Source: Orbilia blumenaviensis
Lineage: Eukaryota > Ascomycota > Orbiliomycetes > Orbiliales > Orbiliaceae
Assembly (NCBI GenBank): GCA_036872755.1
Contig: JAVHNS010000003.1
Location: 124,001 to 188,000, forward strand
Direction of reading: 5' to 3'
DNA length: 64,000 nt
The position numbers and the translations under genes were made by a program. How positions within the stretch are numbered: the stretch's first letter is position 1; each line of letters starts with the position of its first letter. Below are positions 12,551 to 25,098 of this stretch, piece after piece. Below the pieces are notes generated by a model. It made no database searches. It worked only from the letters and a program-made list of their open reading frames with translations, and was not told the DNA's origin.

Positions 12551-13173
12551 TCACATGGATGGAAGCCGTACTCCCCGTCGCATGATCCGGTGCCCCGCTC
12601 TGGTTGTAGTCTTATTGCCTTGGTCACGGCATTCTTTAAAGTTGTTCCCCTCTGCACCAGTATGAGTAATGGCTGCAAGGTAGATTGTTAGATCTATTCG
12701 GGCTCTTAAGACCTTATTATGGGCTTAGAAACCCCATGGACTTACCTCCGCAGAAGTAGGCGGTATTTCCTTTCACAGCCCCGATGACAACACGATCGGT
12801 CTTTGGTGGACCTCCATCGTAGTCGCCTCCAGTGACGATAGGAAATTCGTAGAGGGGGTGTGTACATTCCTGGCTGAAGTCAAAACCTTCACGGTTGTTG
12901 AACTTGTGAGGGTAGTCGTTCTTTCCAACCTATAGTACACACATTCGTTAGGTACCAGGTCACCATGAACAATTCAGGTCTGTGGGAAAGATGAAATCTT
13001 CATACAGTAGTTCCGGCTAGGATGTGATCAAAACTTTCATCGGAGGCAGATTGAACCTGATCTATGTTCCACTGCTGTCCTCCACACTCAATTTCGGTGA
13101 CACCCTGGACCTTTGCATATGCCATCGGGGCAGTCAACAAGGCGAAGACTGCAAGTGGTGTCGAGCGCTTCAT
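12551..13173 (-). CDS. Secreted guanyl-specific ribonuclease, RNase T1/N1 family
   Basis: Three exons (13006-13173, 12746-12929, 12551-12672) with introns of 76 and 73 nt encode 157 residues. A signal peptide of about 20 residues ends MAYA. The T1 fold landmarks are in order: YPHKF (His64), GFDFS, YEFPI (Glu84), TDRVV (Arg102) and AITHTG (His121). These correspond to the His/Glu/Arg/His catalytic set of RNase T1, which cuts single-stranded RNA after guanosine, so the enzyme should be active. It is longer than RNase T1: after the terminal GNNFKEC block there are about 27 extra basic residues before the stop. Roles could include nutrient RNA degradation or action in a host or competitor; the sequence does not decide. 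Confidence 0.93.
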
Positions 13174-15057
13174 CTTTGGTATCGATATCTATACTTTCTT
13201 TAAAAATAAAAAAACGTGTGAATGTTTTATGCGAAGCCGATACCTGGGCCCGAAACAATATGGAGGCGTGAAATGAAAGTATTGGTGCAAAAATCCGGAA
13301 TTAAGAAAACTAATCAATGTGGAAATCGTGGGTGCTGAAGTCCGTCTGATAAAAGCTTTTCAAAAGCCGTTTTATTTTGCAAGGCTGCGATTTGGACTTT
13401 GGATTCGAGAAGGAGTGGGAACTACATTTGGAATATATATAGACCGCCCGGATTCCCTGCGACGGCAGTGTCTCCCATTATCGTGCGAATTGTACCGAGG
13501 AATTTTGGAAACCTCTGTGATTTTCATTAGTCTCTAAAGGTGTCTATGACATATTGGAGATGTCGATGAAACAAAATATTGGCAACTCAGTTCCGGATAC
13601 CTTCCCAAATAAGAAAGCCAGTAGACGGGTCCGGCATAGAACCGAATGCTCTCAGCATGGGTTCATCCCTGTTACTAAGCGTTGTTGTGACGAGTGTTAT
13701 CGCACGAATTGATAACGTGTCTGTCGTGGTGTTTACTGATTCCCGGATATGAGATAAGTAGGCTTAAACTGTGGGGCAGGATATATGCCTTTGGGGGGTT
13801 AAGCTTTCTTTGCAGGTACCACGTTAGGGATCGCTTTAACATTACCGACTGGGGGAGGTCTGAGCTCTTCCATAACAGTTGCCTTAAATATGGGCAATCT
13901 GGGATCTACCCGACATACGGTTAATCATGTGGAATTCGGAATGTCAGAAATCATGTCTACCTCCTCGAGAGAGTTAGCAAGGAATATAATAAAGCACAGG
14001 CTATAGCCTTAATGTTCATCCGATTCATAGAGACCCTTCGTGTTGACATGTTGCAATTTGTTACATCGGGTTGTGACGGCATTGCATTTGTGTGACCTAG
14101 CCCAAAGTCTTTCGATGCGCGACTCAAGTCTCTATATCAAATGATCAATAATTAGCTCAGTAATTGTCTATCCTTAAGTATATATATTCTATGCGCATGC
14201 TGCATTGCGGACAATAAATGTCAAAGTGTAGTATATTTCCGCGTTTTTTCCTTGGAGGCGTCCCACGCGCCTCAATTCCTGAATAGGAATTCGGGTATCT
14301 AACGCCACAATTACTCTGCCATATAATGCTAATGCTGGTATTAGATCCCAGCCGAATTTCAAGAAAACTAACTAGGCTAACTTTGAATTGTGGGCAGTCA
14401 CGCCCCACCCAGGGCAGGTAATACAAGCGGGGCTTGAACTGATAGGAAAATGGATTGCAATATTTGTAATTATGTAACTGATACTTGGCCAATACCATTA
14501 CTCCAATACTTACATGAACAATTCCGCATGACACAGTCTTAAGCCCTTTGTCAGCCCCTATCCCTCAGTGAAAGAGATCTTGGCCAGCTGCAGTGTTCTG
14601 CAATGTTATCGCAAATTTAGAGGCATTTGTTCGAATACGTACAGATCTTGCTGGCACTTTGACCCCGCCCAGCCGCAAAGCAGGGATAATCAAGACTCAT
14701 TCAAGAAAATACACCTTCGCAGTTCAAAGGTCAAGCTTTTTTTTATTTCTTGGTCCTCCAAATATAGAGATATTTCGCATATCTCTCCACCCTTGTATTA
14801 GGCATTTATTTTCTTCTTGTTTCCGAGATCCGAATCCTCTTCAAGAATCCTGGCCCTTTTACTGGAGTGTTTTCAGAGCGCTCTGTTTCTATAAATTGGT
14901 CCCGTCCAACAAGGGACTCTCTGCCCTCGATCTTTTCCCTTATACCCTCTTCTATTCATGGTTCTTTGTGGTGATAAAAACGGGAAGACTTCTACAAAAT
15001 ATTCGAGTTTCCTTAAACGTTAAGAGACCAGTTTCATTCCTTTAAATCGAACAGGCC
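13174..15057. other. Intergenic region, no supported gene
   Basis: It separates the RNase start (minus) from the NLR start (plus) and should hold both promoters. The longest frames (14157-14534 minus, 14593-15045 plus) have no domain or splice support. The 200 nt before the NLR start are pyrimidine-rich. Confidence 0.55.
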
Positions 15058-18000
15058 ATGGAATTCAAAGGGGGAGAGCCAAATGCAAGCGCAAACCATG
15101 CTCACGCCAGAACGAGTGTTCAGGCATCCCCTTGCTGGGCGCGCGGGAAAGAACTCTTCTTCTCATCACTTTTGGAATCAAAGCGTCCGCCAGCAAAGGG
15201 AGAGATCGATGAATTCATGAAAGACAACGCCCACCTAGATGGGACGATAAAAGATTGCCAAAAGATCCAAGAAACTGCTGATGGTTCATATAAGGAAAAG
15301 ACGAGCGGACGTTTGATTGGAAAGCTCTTGACAACATTGTCGATTATTAAGGAAGTCGCGGATCCTTTCTTAGAATTCGCACCCGAGAGCGTCAGCATTG
15401 CGTGGTTTGCCATTAGTTCATTGGTACAGGTGTGTACTTTCTAGTCGACCTTACGCTACTCACCCAAACATTGCCGTATGTTGCTTTATTAATTTCTTCT
15501 GGTTGAAAACTTAAAATTATCGCAGATTGGTGCAGCCGACGTCGAGAACTGTGAACTCATCTTTGGCGCCTGCAACAACATTGCCACCATTCTTCTAACA
15601 TGTAGGTTATACGAGAATCGCTACCAAGAAGCCCCTAAAGATGGTATCGACAACCACGAGATTGGGAGTCGAGAGGTGGAATATAAAATCATTGGTGGTA
15701 TACCTGAAGTTATTGCATCAATCTTGGATTTCTCCTGGCATGTTCGTCTTTTGTTCAAGAAAAACAAATTTGGTAAGCTAGGGAACTCGGAGGAGCCCAC
15801 ATGCAATTTTGGGCTTGAAGATCTATTTGCCGTAATGTTAACCTAAAACCTTGCCTCGTAGTAAGAGCTTTGAAGGAAACATTCTCTCCAAGGTTGAAAG
15901 AGAAGATAGATGCTATAGACACTGGATACGCAAAGCTTAGGCAAATTGCCAACGATGCCTTCCAGGAACGCATAATGGACTCCGTTGAAGGTTTGATATA
16001 TCCACACTCTATCGAGTTAGCTGGCAACCGGTGTAGAAGATGCCAATGTTCTAACGGCGTTGTCTTAAATTTGCGATAGACTTGCGCAAAAGTAAGAACG
16101 TGTTATATAATCTGGTCAACCCCAGGCCACAACCGGGACGGATTCTGATTATGACTTTCTATCAAGATTTGAAACAGGATAGTAATGAGCTGCGCGCGAT
16201 AATGTTTCCAGCCCTTGACGGTATATGCTCAAATCCATAGCTGAGGCGAAACTATAAGCGCTGACACTGTGTGGACTATTGTAGAAATCAAGGAAAGGTT
16301 GAACGACGTTTCCACTTTGAAAACGAGTATGGAATTAACTCGGCTGCGCGAAGAGCTTCGTTCGAAACGGGCGGAATATCTGCGACCAACTGAAACTCAT
16401 GTTCAGCAATTCGATGCCACTTTCGACCCGGTTTCAAAATATGCGGACCATATTTGCCAGTGGTTGTTTTCAGACCCGCACTATAGACTGTGGGAGCTTC
16501 ATGACAATGATACCGAACAAAAGGAGATTCTTCATAACCAGCTCCTCGACGCTTATTCCGGGCCTGGAAAGACTGTACGGCTGAGGGTTCCAAACCTTTT
16601 CTATATACAAGCCCGGCCGGGTTTTGGGAAATCAGTCACCATGGCTTCCGTCATTCGAAAGCTGACATTAGACCCCGACTCTATGGTTGCCTACTTCTTC
16701 TTTAAACAAGGTGATGACTACACTCAGAAAAGTTTGCGCGCGCTAAACAGCCTTGCGTCCCAGCTTTTCGATGACAAATATGCTCGTACCGAAGAAGAAG
16801 TATTAAGACTGGAATCAATCTTGGACCAGATGAAGAAAAGGGGGCAGAGTGCCGCTCACAAGCGGGATGAAGGGGATACCAACATAGTATCCGTTGCATT
16901 TACGATCGATATGCTCAAAGAAACTATAAGAAGTATAGGCAATTCAATCAAGCGAAGAATATATCTCGTAGTTGACGGTCTGGATGAATGTGTCGACCAT
17001 GAATCCGAAGATTTGGTGCCATTCTTTATGGATATTTCTGAACTTGATAACTTCAGGGTTATTATATCGAGCAGAGAGAGTGAAGAGTTGGAGAATCTTT
17101 TCAAAGGTGAGGAGGGGGAAGAGGAAGGGGCTGCAAGTGCTGATAAAGAATTCGAGGGGACGCCAGATACTGTTGAACAGGCGCCACCGGACTGTATCCT
17201 GGCTAAAAAAGCTACTATTCTAAACATCACCGAAGGACGAAATTCCACAGATATGGAAATATTCCTTCGAAAATCTTTGCAACGGATTATGTCACATCGA
17301 TCCTCCAACTCCTCTAGGCTAAAGTCAGAGAAGGATACATCAAGGGTAGTAAAAATTATCAAGCGAAAAGCAAACGGAATGTTCACATATGCGGCGATCG
17401 TGATCGCTAGTTTGGAGCAGCCATCCCAATTAACGCTATTTCAAAAGCTAAAGAACCTCCCAGAGGGTATGGACGACTTATACCGACAAAGACTTGAAGA
17501 TCTAAGCCACGAAGAGCGGAAGCTTGTCATGGTAGCTCTAAAATACGTGGTCTGGGGGTTCGGCGGGATTACGACATTGGAGATAGCGGAGCATTTTAAA
17601 AGGGTATACCACGATTCCTTGGACGTAGGGGAAATTAATTCAACCGAGGGAGACAGAGAAGATGAAGAACAGTCTGAAGACGAAGATGAGACTACCGCTG
17701 AAGCACAAGCCCTACCAGCCGCTGCACAAGACGAATCCTCTGGAGAGGAAGGAGAATGCGAAAGCTTCGAAGTTTATAATGCCATGAACGACCCAGAAAT
17801 TGCGGAGACGGTGTATCATCTTACCAAATCCGGGCGTGATTTCTTTAAGTTTAGCAATAACCAAACAGATATTGATGTCGTTCACAAGACGGTAAGAGAT
17901 TGGGTACAGAATGAAGCTGAAAGAACTGCCAAGTGGTATGAAAAATCAGAAACCAGCCGGCCAAAGGTCACGGTGACTGATGCTGGAGAGCTTAATGTAT

Positions 18001-21000
18001 CTCTCCCTATTCCTCGTAAGTTTATTGGGTTATACGCCCACGAGATATAGAAGTTATATACTAAAGAATACTTGTCACTAGCTGGTCTAATCAGCGGGTC
18101 TCGAGGCGCTTCCGTTGAGCTGCAAAGCGAACGAGATGCCCATCTCGACATAACTACTGATATCCGTAGGATTCACCATATTTCTGACTCTTAAGAGCTC
18201 ATACGTGCATGTTTTCTTCTAACATACGTCAACCCTAGTCATCTGCCTCTGCAACAAGAAATTTATTGACAGGTATATGGGGTTTGGAGGTGCTGACGAA
18301 GCCAAAGGGGACAATCAACAAGGCCGAGATGGGCCAACTATAGTCCCAGAAGGTGATCCGGCTGTTCCTTCAGAACATATACCAGTCAGACCTTCGGAAG
18401 GAACCGCAGAGGATACGCCAAAGGAATCTCCCACCGAACCCTTGAGCGAGACACAGACATCCACAGATAAGGAAGTACCAGTCCAAACAAAGAAGGAAAC
18501 CACACCTACCCAAAATACGGAAGAAGTTGAAAGTGGCGGAGTAGAAGAACGTCCGCAACTCCAACCCAAACGAGCCTTTTCATTTGCGGCCTACGAGCTT
18601 AAGGAGTGGGAGTTCCGGTATGAGGCTGTCTTTCTTATAGACCATCTACGTCGGGTCGAAGAGCTATGGCCGAAGGAGGAACGTAAAGGCCCCAAATGGG
18701 AAATCTTCTGGGGTTACTTGCGTAAATTTTTCCAAAAAGATATATTAAACCACTGGATGTTTCAATATTTCCAATTTACGGAAAATTATGATCCTGATAT
18801 AGCATATGCTGAAATATCTAAGTTCGAGCCGATCAGCATTTTCGCCGCCGAAGGGCTCTCTATGGTTGTCGAGTTTCTTCTCGACGACCTAAAAGTCGAC
18901 CCGAACATCATAGATTGTGAAGGCAGGACGGCTTTTAGCTTCACTTTTGGACAAACAAACTGCATGAAGCTGCTCTTCGAAAAAGGCATGAGAATTGACC
19001 ACAAATACTTAGGCAAGTCATACTGGGAGTTGCTAATTACCGAACTTTGGCTTGATGGCTGGCTTCACGGCAACATACCTCCAAAGCCGGAGGTAGTTGA
19101 GGTTTGCAAACTTTTTATCGAATCAGGGGTCGACATTAATGAACCAATACCCATGTTAGGGCCTCGAGACCATTCCACTGCACTTCATTGCGCGGTTGCG
19201 GCAAAGTCTTTAGGCCTTTTTGATCTTCTGATGGCACATCCCGACGTCAAAGTTAATGCGAAGGATAAGCACGATATGACACCATTGAACTGGATGAATC
19301 TTTCACCAAACACTCATTATCCTCTTGAAATCTCGAAAGAATTGACCAAAAGACTCCTTGAGGCCGGGGCTGACCCTAACAACCAGGATGCCAATAGTGG
19401 AGGGCCATTACTTTTCGCAGTCGGATTACAAGACAAAGATGTAGTGGAACTACTACTTAAGCACGGCGCAGATGTCAATGACGACAACAATCAGGGCCTT
19501 ACTGCACTTCACTTCGCCGCTTCCGCCGCAAACAAAGTTCAAAGAGGTCCCGAAACCTCAGAAGCTATTCTGAGACTCCTCTTGAGTTATGGTGCAGATG
19601 TTGAAAAGGAAGCGAAAGATGGAGAAACTCCACTTCACCGAGCGGCATGGAGCGGCTATGAAAAATGCTTCACCATTTTGTTTCAGGAATATCAGAAAAA
19701 GAAGGGACCTGATAAGAGTTTTCTGCTCAAGCCATATGGAACAGAGAATTGGACTTACTTCAGGAACTCTGCACGAAATAAGAAGAACGGAATAAATATT
19801 ATGAAGTTCCTGATTCAGGATTGGACGCCAGAGGAGCTAGAATTAATGTTAACGAATTCCAACACCAGAAAAGAAACTGCTCTTCACCTTGCTGCTTTCG
19901 ATGGAAACTTCGAAATGGTTAAATATCTGCTCGAGCTCGGGGCTGACGCCACTGTAAAAAGCACATTCGGGACCGTTTTGGACCGCGCTATCTGGGGCTG
20001 GGCCAAATCAAAGGCGGAAATGGCGGAATATTCGGAGCAGACACTCCAGCGTCAGAAAGACCTTGAGGACGTCATCTTTTTCCTCATAGAAAAATTCCCC
20101 CAGCTATGTCGGGAAGGAGGCATTAATTTAAGATGGGCAATTAAAAGATACAATGAGAAACTGATTACCAAGCTTGTAGAGAATGGCGCTGATATCGAAT
20201 GGGTGGATGACGGTAATTGGACCGCCTACGAATATGCTTACGCTGAAAGACGTGTTGAAGAAATGCGGGAACTACCTGGTTTTACGACTTGGAAAGAAAA
20301 TCCCGACCGCAAACTACGGGAAACGGTTGTACCATCGCGGATGGATGTCAAAGAGCTCCCTAATATCTTTGTTGTATCTGAGGATGGTCTTCAGTTTGAG
20401 ACGATAGAAGGTTTTGTCGACGCATACGGACTTCGTAAGGACCCCCTTGTTTCCTATTTTAGACCCATATAACGACCATTTGAAGATGAGCTTACTCACA
20501 TATGGAAACACAGACTATGAAGGCGAACAAAAAGCGATACAGATAAGAGCAAACCACCCAACCTCGGCCCACCGCCCAATATTTTACTTTGAAGTAGCGA
20601 TTGAAAAATTAGAAGGTTCCAAATCGTAAGTATTTGCATCAGCAATCTTTGTTCTAACCTTGTCAACTCCACTCGATCTCACTATCCATTCACGACTAGT
20701 GGCTTCTCAATCGGTTTTATGGCGGGCGGGTGCAATATGAGATCCCTACCAGGATCCGGGTCGGCAGAAGGAGAGACATATGGACTCTGGGGCCACGGGC
20801 ACCTCCAGACAACCCGAGACGCCATACGCGAATTCCATAACGTAGAGTCATGTGCATACGTTACTCGTATTGGGTTTATGTCATATGGGGAAGGTGATAC
20901 TATCGGTTGCGGTTACGCCATGGAAGAAGGCAAGATTTTCTATACCCTCAATGGGAAATACCTGGGTACCGCCTTTGAGGATGTCAGAGGCCGGCTATAT

Positions 21001-21084
21001 CCATCATTTGGCTGCTACAACAGGTGTAAAGGTAAGGTAAACTTCGGCGCAGAGCCCTTTCTATTTGAGGATTTGAGGGAATAG
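15058..21084 (+). CDS. NLR-like STAND protein: helical N-terminus, NACHT, ankyrin repeats, SPRY
   Basis: Nine exons (15058-15429, 15526-15772, 15862-15990, 16080-16220, 16285-18015, 18082-18165, 18239-20410, 20463-20625, 20700-21084) join to 1807 residues. The N-terminal region (about 1-290) is helical with the block EFAPESVSIAWFAISSL, as in N-terminal domains of fungal NACHT proteins. NACHT has a P-loop ARPGFGKS (about 406-413) and a Walker B LVVDGLDE (about 525). Acidic inserts lie near 745-790. Ankyrin repeats span about 1105-1480 (ALHCAVAA, TALHFAAS, TPLHRAAW, TALHLAAF). A SPRY domain (about 1640-1800) carries FYFEVAIE, GFSIGFMAGG and TLNGKYLG. Fungal NLRs are thought to oligomerise on ligand binding and trigger non-self or cell-death responses in the cytosol. 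The weakest junction is intron 20411-20462 (52 nt, donor GTTTTG); a 28-nt alternative (20435-20462) also keeps frame but is too short to be likely. Confidence 0.88.
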
Positions 21085-21165
21085 TAGATAATGCAGCTGT
21101 TCGGATGTACATGTATTATGGTATGGGGTGAGGCTCGAGGGCAGCAATTAAACGATCTATCATGT

Positions 21166-21845
21166 TTAAATGTTGGTAATAGAAACGGAAACAGGGGAGC
21201 ACTTGTAATCGATCGCCCCCAGCATTGCAGGCTCGAATGTGGTCTGCCAATTCAGAGTGTAGGTGTTATCCGTAGGCATGCCACCAATGCATCCTAGAAA
21301 TGTTGCCGCATCATTCAAGAGTATCATGTTATCTTTCGAGTAAGCGGCAGAGTGCGCATAAGGGGTACCAGCAGCGTACTCATCCCTCAGGATAACGGGG
21401 GTGTAAATTGTCTCGGTGCTGTTCCATGGTGCGAGATCGAGCGTAAGGTTATATGCTTGGGTATGGAACTTGACCTCGTATAAGAGTGTTCCCTGAGCGA
21501 GGTAAGGACCCGGTGGCACGGGATTATGGCTGTTGGGGACCCAATAGAATGAGCGGTCTGGAAGATCGGAGAATGCAAGAACAACATCGGTGGAATTTCC
21601 CGATGCTATAGTTGGGACCAAATATTTATCATTCATACTATCGAGAATGGAGACGTTAGTGTTGATCTTAATCTTGCCAATGTAGGCGTGTATTTAACAA
21701 TTGCCATGTTATACTTCGTATTGGTGGTGGTAACCTTTAATCCAAAAGGGCCGATCGTGGGCACAAAGCCTTGGTTCGGGGCAACAGTTGGGGCCGCAAT
21801 GGCGCCAAGGGCAAAGGCAGCGAGACTAGCAAGTTGTAGCTGCAT
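21166..21845 (-). CDS. Small secreted protein of unknown function
   Basis: The start at 21845 opens a signal peptide of about 18 residues (ending AIAAP). Two frames continue the coding sense: 21735-21845 and 21166-21672. A 62-nt intron (21673-21734, GTTACC...GCAAG) joins them in phase to 205 residues. The intron sites are unusual (AAG acceptor), and the removed DNA itself looks coding up to about 21690, so a one-base frameshift near 21690-21700 is an equal alternative. The second part has potential N-glycosylation sites (NST, NLT) and two cysteines near the end. No family is recognised. It lies only about 80 nt from the 3' end of the NLR gene, tail to tail. Confidence 0.6.
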
Positions 21846-23234
21846 GGTAGCAGGTGCATGTAGTTATGCTGAAAATATTTTAAAATTGTATGATGATATA
21901 GTTAGAAGCTGAGAGTTAGGGACTCGGAACGTATTGCAATATTGTGGGCGATTTCAATGTAAGCCGTATGGGAAACCATTGATCTTATAGTCTTGCAAGC
22001 TTGTCTTCTAGAATACTAAAGACCCCCATTGCATTCAAAAATTATAAACGACTCCAACCTTATATGAGCTCCTACTAAACCGTCGACTTGACTGTATCAT
22101 ACATGTAGCATGCTAGGATCCCAGGTCATGATCACCAGGCAATGCAACTGTGGCACACGTAACTGCCAGTAACCATAACTATTGCTCCCTTAATACTAGC
22201 CGGCAGTAAGTTTTCTAGTAAGAATTTTTGCCGCCCCTGAAGGCCAGATCATATGTCTCTGAAAACCACCGACAAGGTTTTTTTGCTTTCGGTTCGACTT
22301 TGGTGTCAGGTTCGAAGGTTCTGAATAAGGTTTGCTGTTGTAATTTCTCGAGAGACGTTCCACATTTGAATTTGGATGGCCCATCATAGAGAAGAATATG
22401 AGATTCGGAATAGGGTGATTGATTTAAGTGTTCAGCGACGGGGACTATTGTGCTTTGTATTGCTCACATTCCGACAAGGGCCTAGGCCAAGTGACGTCGT
22501 TTTCTCCTTCAGTTAATACTTCGAGAACTCGGGAACTGAAAACCCAAGTTTATGAGTGGCAAGGGATTAAAGCCACTCAGCTTGTAAATCGTAGTCCTGA
22601 GGGCTTCCGCTTCCACCTATATTTAAGGTTGATAGAGTATATATGGAATTATCGAGGCTTAGGCATCCTAATCTGGGTTACCTTCCTACTGAACCCGTGT
22701 CAATGTTCATACACAATTATATAAACTTTTAAGGTGTTAGGCCATGAGCAAATTGCGAATATGCAAACATTGGTGACAGTTAAACCTAAGACCTGGCCTG
22801 TGCCTAGATTTAGCATCTAGATTTTTAAACTTTCTATTGCAGACAGTCAAGTTTAAATCTGTTTAGTCTCATAAACCAGCCTCCAGAAGCGGCTCGAGTC
22901 TGTTGCAATAGGTCAACAAATGCAACTAATTTGTGTTGCGAATGCATGAATTAGATCTATAGACTAGTCTCGTAGAATTAGACCAACTTGGTCTTGTTGT
23001 ATGTAGTGCGTAGTTTACTAAAGTAACTATATAGGACCCACATATGCATATGGACATGCACATGCACAGCAGGCTGTGCCGCGCATAGTCTGCGGGCTCT
23101 TAGGCTATGGGCTTTTGCTTAACTAATATTTAATGGAACCGAGACCACAAATTAATATTATAATATTCATACATGGTAAAGTCAGGACCACACTCAGAAA
23201 AGCAGCACTGAACATCCAATTAGCCACTATCACT
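21846..23234. other. Intergenic region, no supported gene
   Basis: AT-rich sequence between the small secreted protein and the dioxygenase 3' end. Short frames (22196-22387 minus, 22428-22724 plus) have no supporting features. Confidence 0.55.
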
Positions 23235-25009
23235 TCAGAGAATCCAAAACGCACTTCCAATAAATAGTAAAATCACAAATACCAGGGATGGGACGATCTG
23301 GGAGCCATTGCCTGGGGTGGTCGTTGGAGATGCAGTGGATCCCGCTCCTGTGGTTGGACTTCCAGTACCAGCTAAAATTGGTCAGATATCGTTAGTATGG
23401 AAAATCATGCTACCGGAATTTAATAAAATTATGCGTATCTGAAAGGGATATCAGAGGCGGGGTGCGGGGGTTCAACAGGAAGAGCGGCAGGCACAATAGT
23501 GGGTAGGAGAAGTCAAGGGAAGAGGGCGAGGAAGTTCGAAGTGAATCAAAGGGCAAGGAACAAACAAAGGAATATTTGAATCAAGCCCATGTCGGAAACT
23601 TGGTAGCGTGACGATGAGGTCTACGGTGCTTCTTTCGTACGGAGAAAAATGCCCTACCTGAACTTGTCCCTTCAGGTTGCGATGCACCGGATGTTGTTGG
23701 TCCACTCGGTTTCTCCGGCTCACCACTGGGAACTTCTTCAACCTCCTCACCGGTCCCCACAACTCCGCGATGCCCGACGACGACTCCGCCATCACCTGTC
23801 AATTCGGCGGCAACATATGGATCAGTCTCGGCATCTTGGTCTATACCAACCGTAATCCATGCTAAGATACCATCAGCAACAGAGTCGCCCAAATAAGCAT
23901 ACTTCACAAACGGATCATAATCATTCTCCGCCTGCTGATGAGCGATTCGATCCTGATCATTAGAAGTCACACTTTGAGTGTTTGTGTTGTATGGCGCGAA
24001 AGCCTCGACTGCAGTTATAAGATCTTCGTCGAAGAAGAGCTGGCCAACATGGGTGACGCGGCCATGGCCAGAGTATGTGCCATTAGCGTGGATAACACCG
24101 CCCTTGTGGGACATGATGTGGATATGTGTGGTGCGACCGGTGTAATGACCTGGAAAGATGGTTTGGAATTTGATAACACCGTCTGAATCGGTGAACTGTA
24201 CCCCTCGACAGAATGTATTGTCGAGGTTGGTTGGATCTGCATCACCGACACCGTTACCATTTGCGACAACCCCAGAGTAGACACCAGTAGCGTTCGCTAG
24301 AAAAGTCAGATATTAGCTAAGTTGCCGAAAATATATGGTGGTATTGCATACTATGCCACGCATCGAAGAAGGCGCTGGAGACCGGCTCGCAAGAATTGGT
24401 GTCTATGACCTGGATGTCCAGGTACAGAGGCACTCCAGCTTGTCCATCAGTGATATCCGTTCTAACATACTCTCCGGAGACGACTATTTAATTTCGTATT
24501 AGTTTAGTCTCGTTATCAGATTATAGAAAGAAAACCACCTACAATAAGGCCCTTCTGTAACCTCTGGCATCAACAAGCAGGAGGTGTTTCCCGAAAATAG
24601 TACACTGGAATCAGTATCAAATTTGGCATCTGCGAATGTGCTGTTGTGGTCAATCTTAGCCACATCCTCAAAAGCCCGCTTCGCGATTCTATGCGAGTCT
24701 TCCAAAGAGCCTATAGCAGAGTAAGTATTTACGCCACGAATTTCACAGTCAATATTACTGTCGGAAGTTAGACCTACGTTCTCCTAGGCCTCTCTCTTTA
24801 CGAATTCGATTTACTAAAGCACTTCTACGTTCAAGCGATCGCTTGAACAGTGCTTTTGCATTCTCGTTCTCCCGACAGGCGGCGAGGGAACGACGGCTGA
24901 TGAATTCATTTCGCTTGTGAATTGCTGCATGGCTTTCATCTCCGTGTGCAAGAACCGAGGTAACGGGAAGAAGACTCGCAATTGCGAGGGCTACGGTTGA
25001 GTATTTCAT
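23235..25009 (-). CDS. Extracellular intradiol ring-cleavage dioxygenase with predicted GPI anchor
   Basis: Five exons (24778-25009, 24543-24710, 24352-24483, 23658-24296, 23235-23371) join to 435 residues; introns are 67, 59, 55 and 286 nt. The start at 25009 gives a signal peptide MKYSTVALAIASLLPV...; an upstream in-frame ATG at 25060 would bury it. The intradiol fold is marked by EGPY (Tyr133), NATGVYSG (Tyr184), PGHYTGRTTHIH (Tyr229, His235, His237). The last four suit the Tyr2-His2 ferric iron site. Such enzymes open catechol-type rings between the two hydroxyls; secreted fungal forms probably act on lignin- or plant-phenol-derived catechols. After the catalytic domain come a Gly/Thr/Pro-rich linker and a hydrophobic C-terminus, the pattern of GPI attachment. 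Retaining the last intron would give a different tail (see findings). Confidence 0.9.
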
Positions 25010-25091
25010 TTTTGGCGTTTGGTACAGGTTGGTGGGTTTGCGGTGAGGGCTGCTGTTCAAGAAGGATATAATTGTAGAGAATTCGGCGAGA

Positions 25092-25098
25092 ATTTATA
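25092..25098 (-). promoter_or_regulatory. Possible TATA box of the intradiol dioxygenase gene
   Basis: Minus-strand TATAAAT about 83 nt upstream of the chosen start codon. Position is plausible, support is only the motif. Confidence 0.35.

Noticed and set aside
14157..14534. 125-codon minus-strand frame
   Set aside because: No signal peptide, domain or splice continuation; sits in AT-rich DNA between two well-supported promoters.
18277..20472. Separate ankyrin-repeat gene starting at 18277
   Set aside because: Two introns (18016-18081, 18166-18238) with good sites join it in frame to the NACHT part, and upstream codons of exon 7 stay open, so a single gene is preferred.
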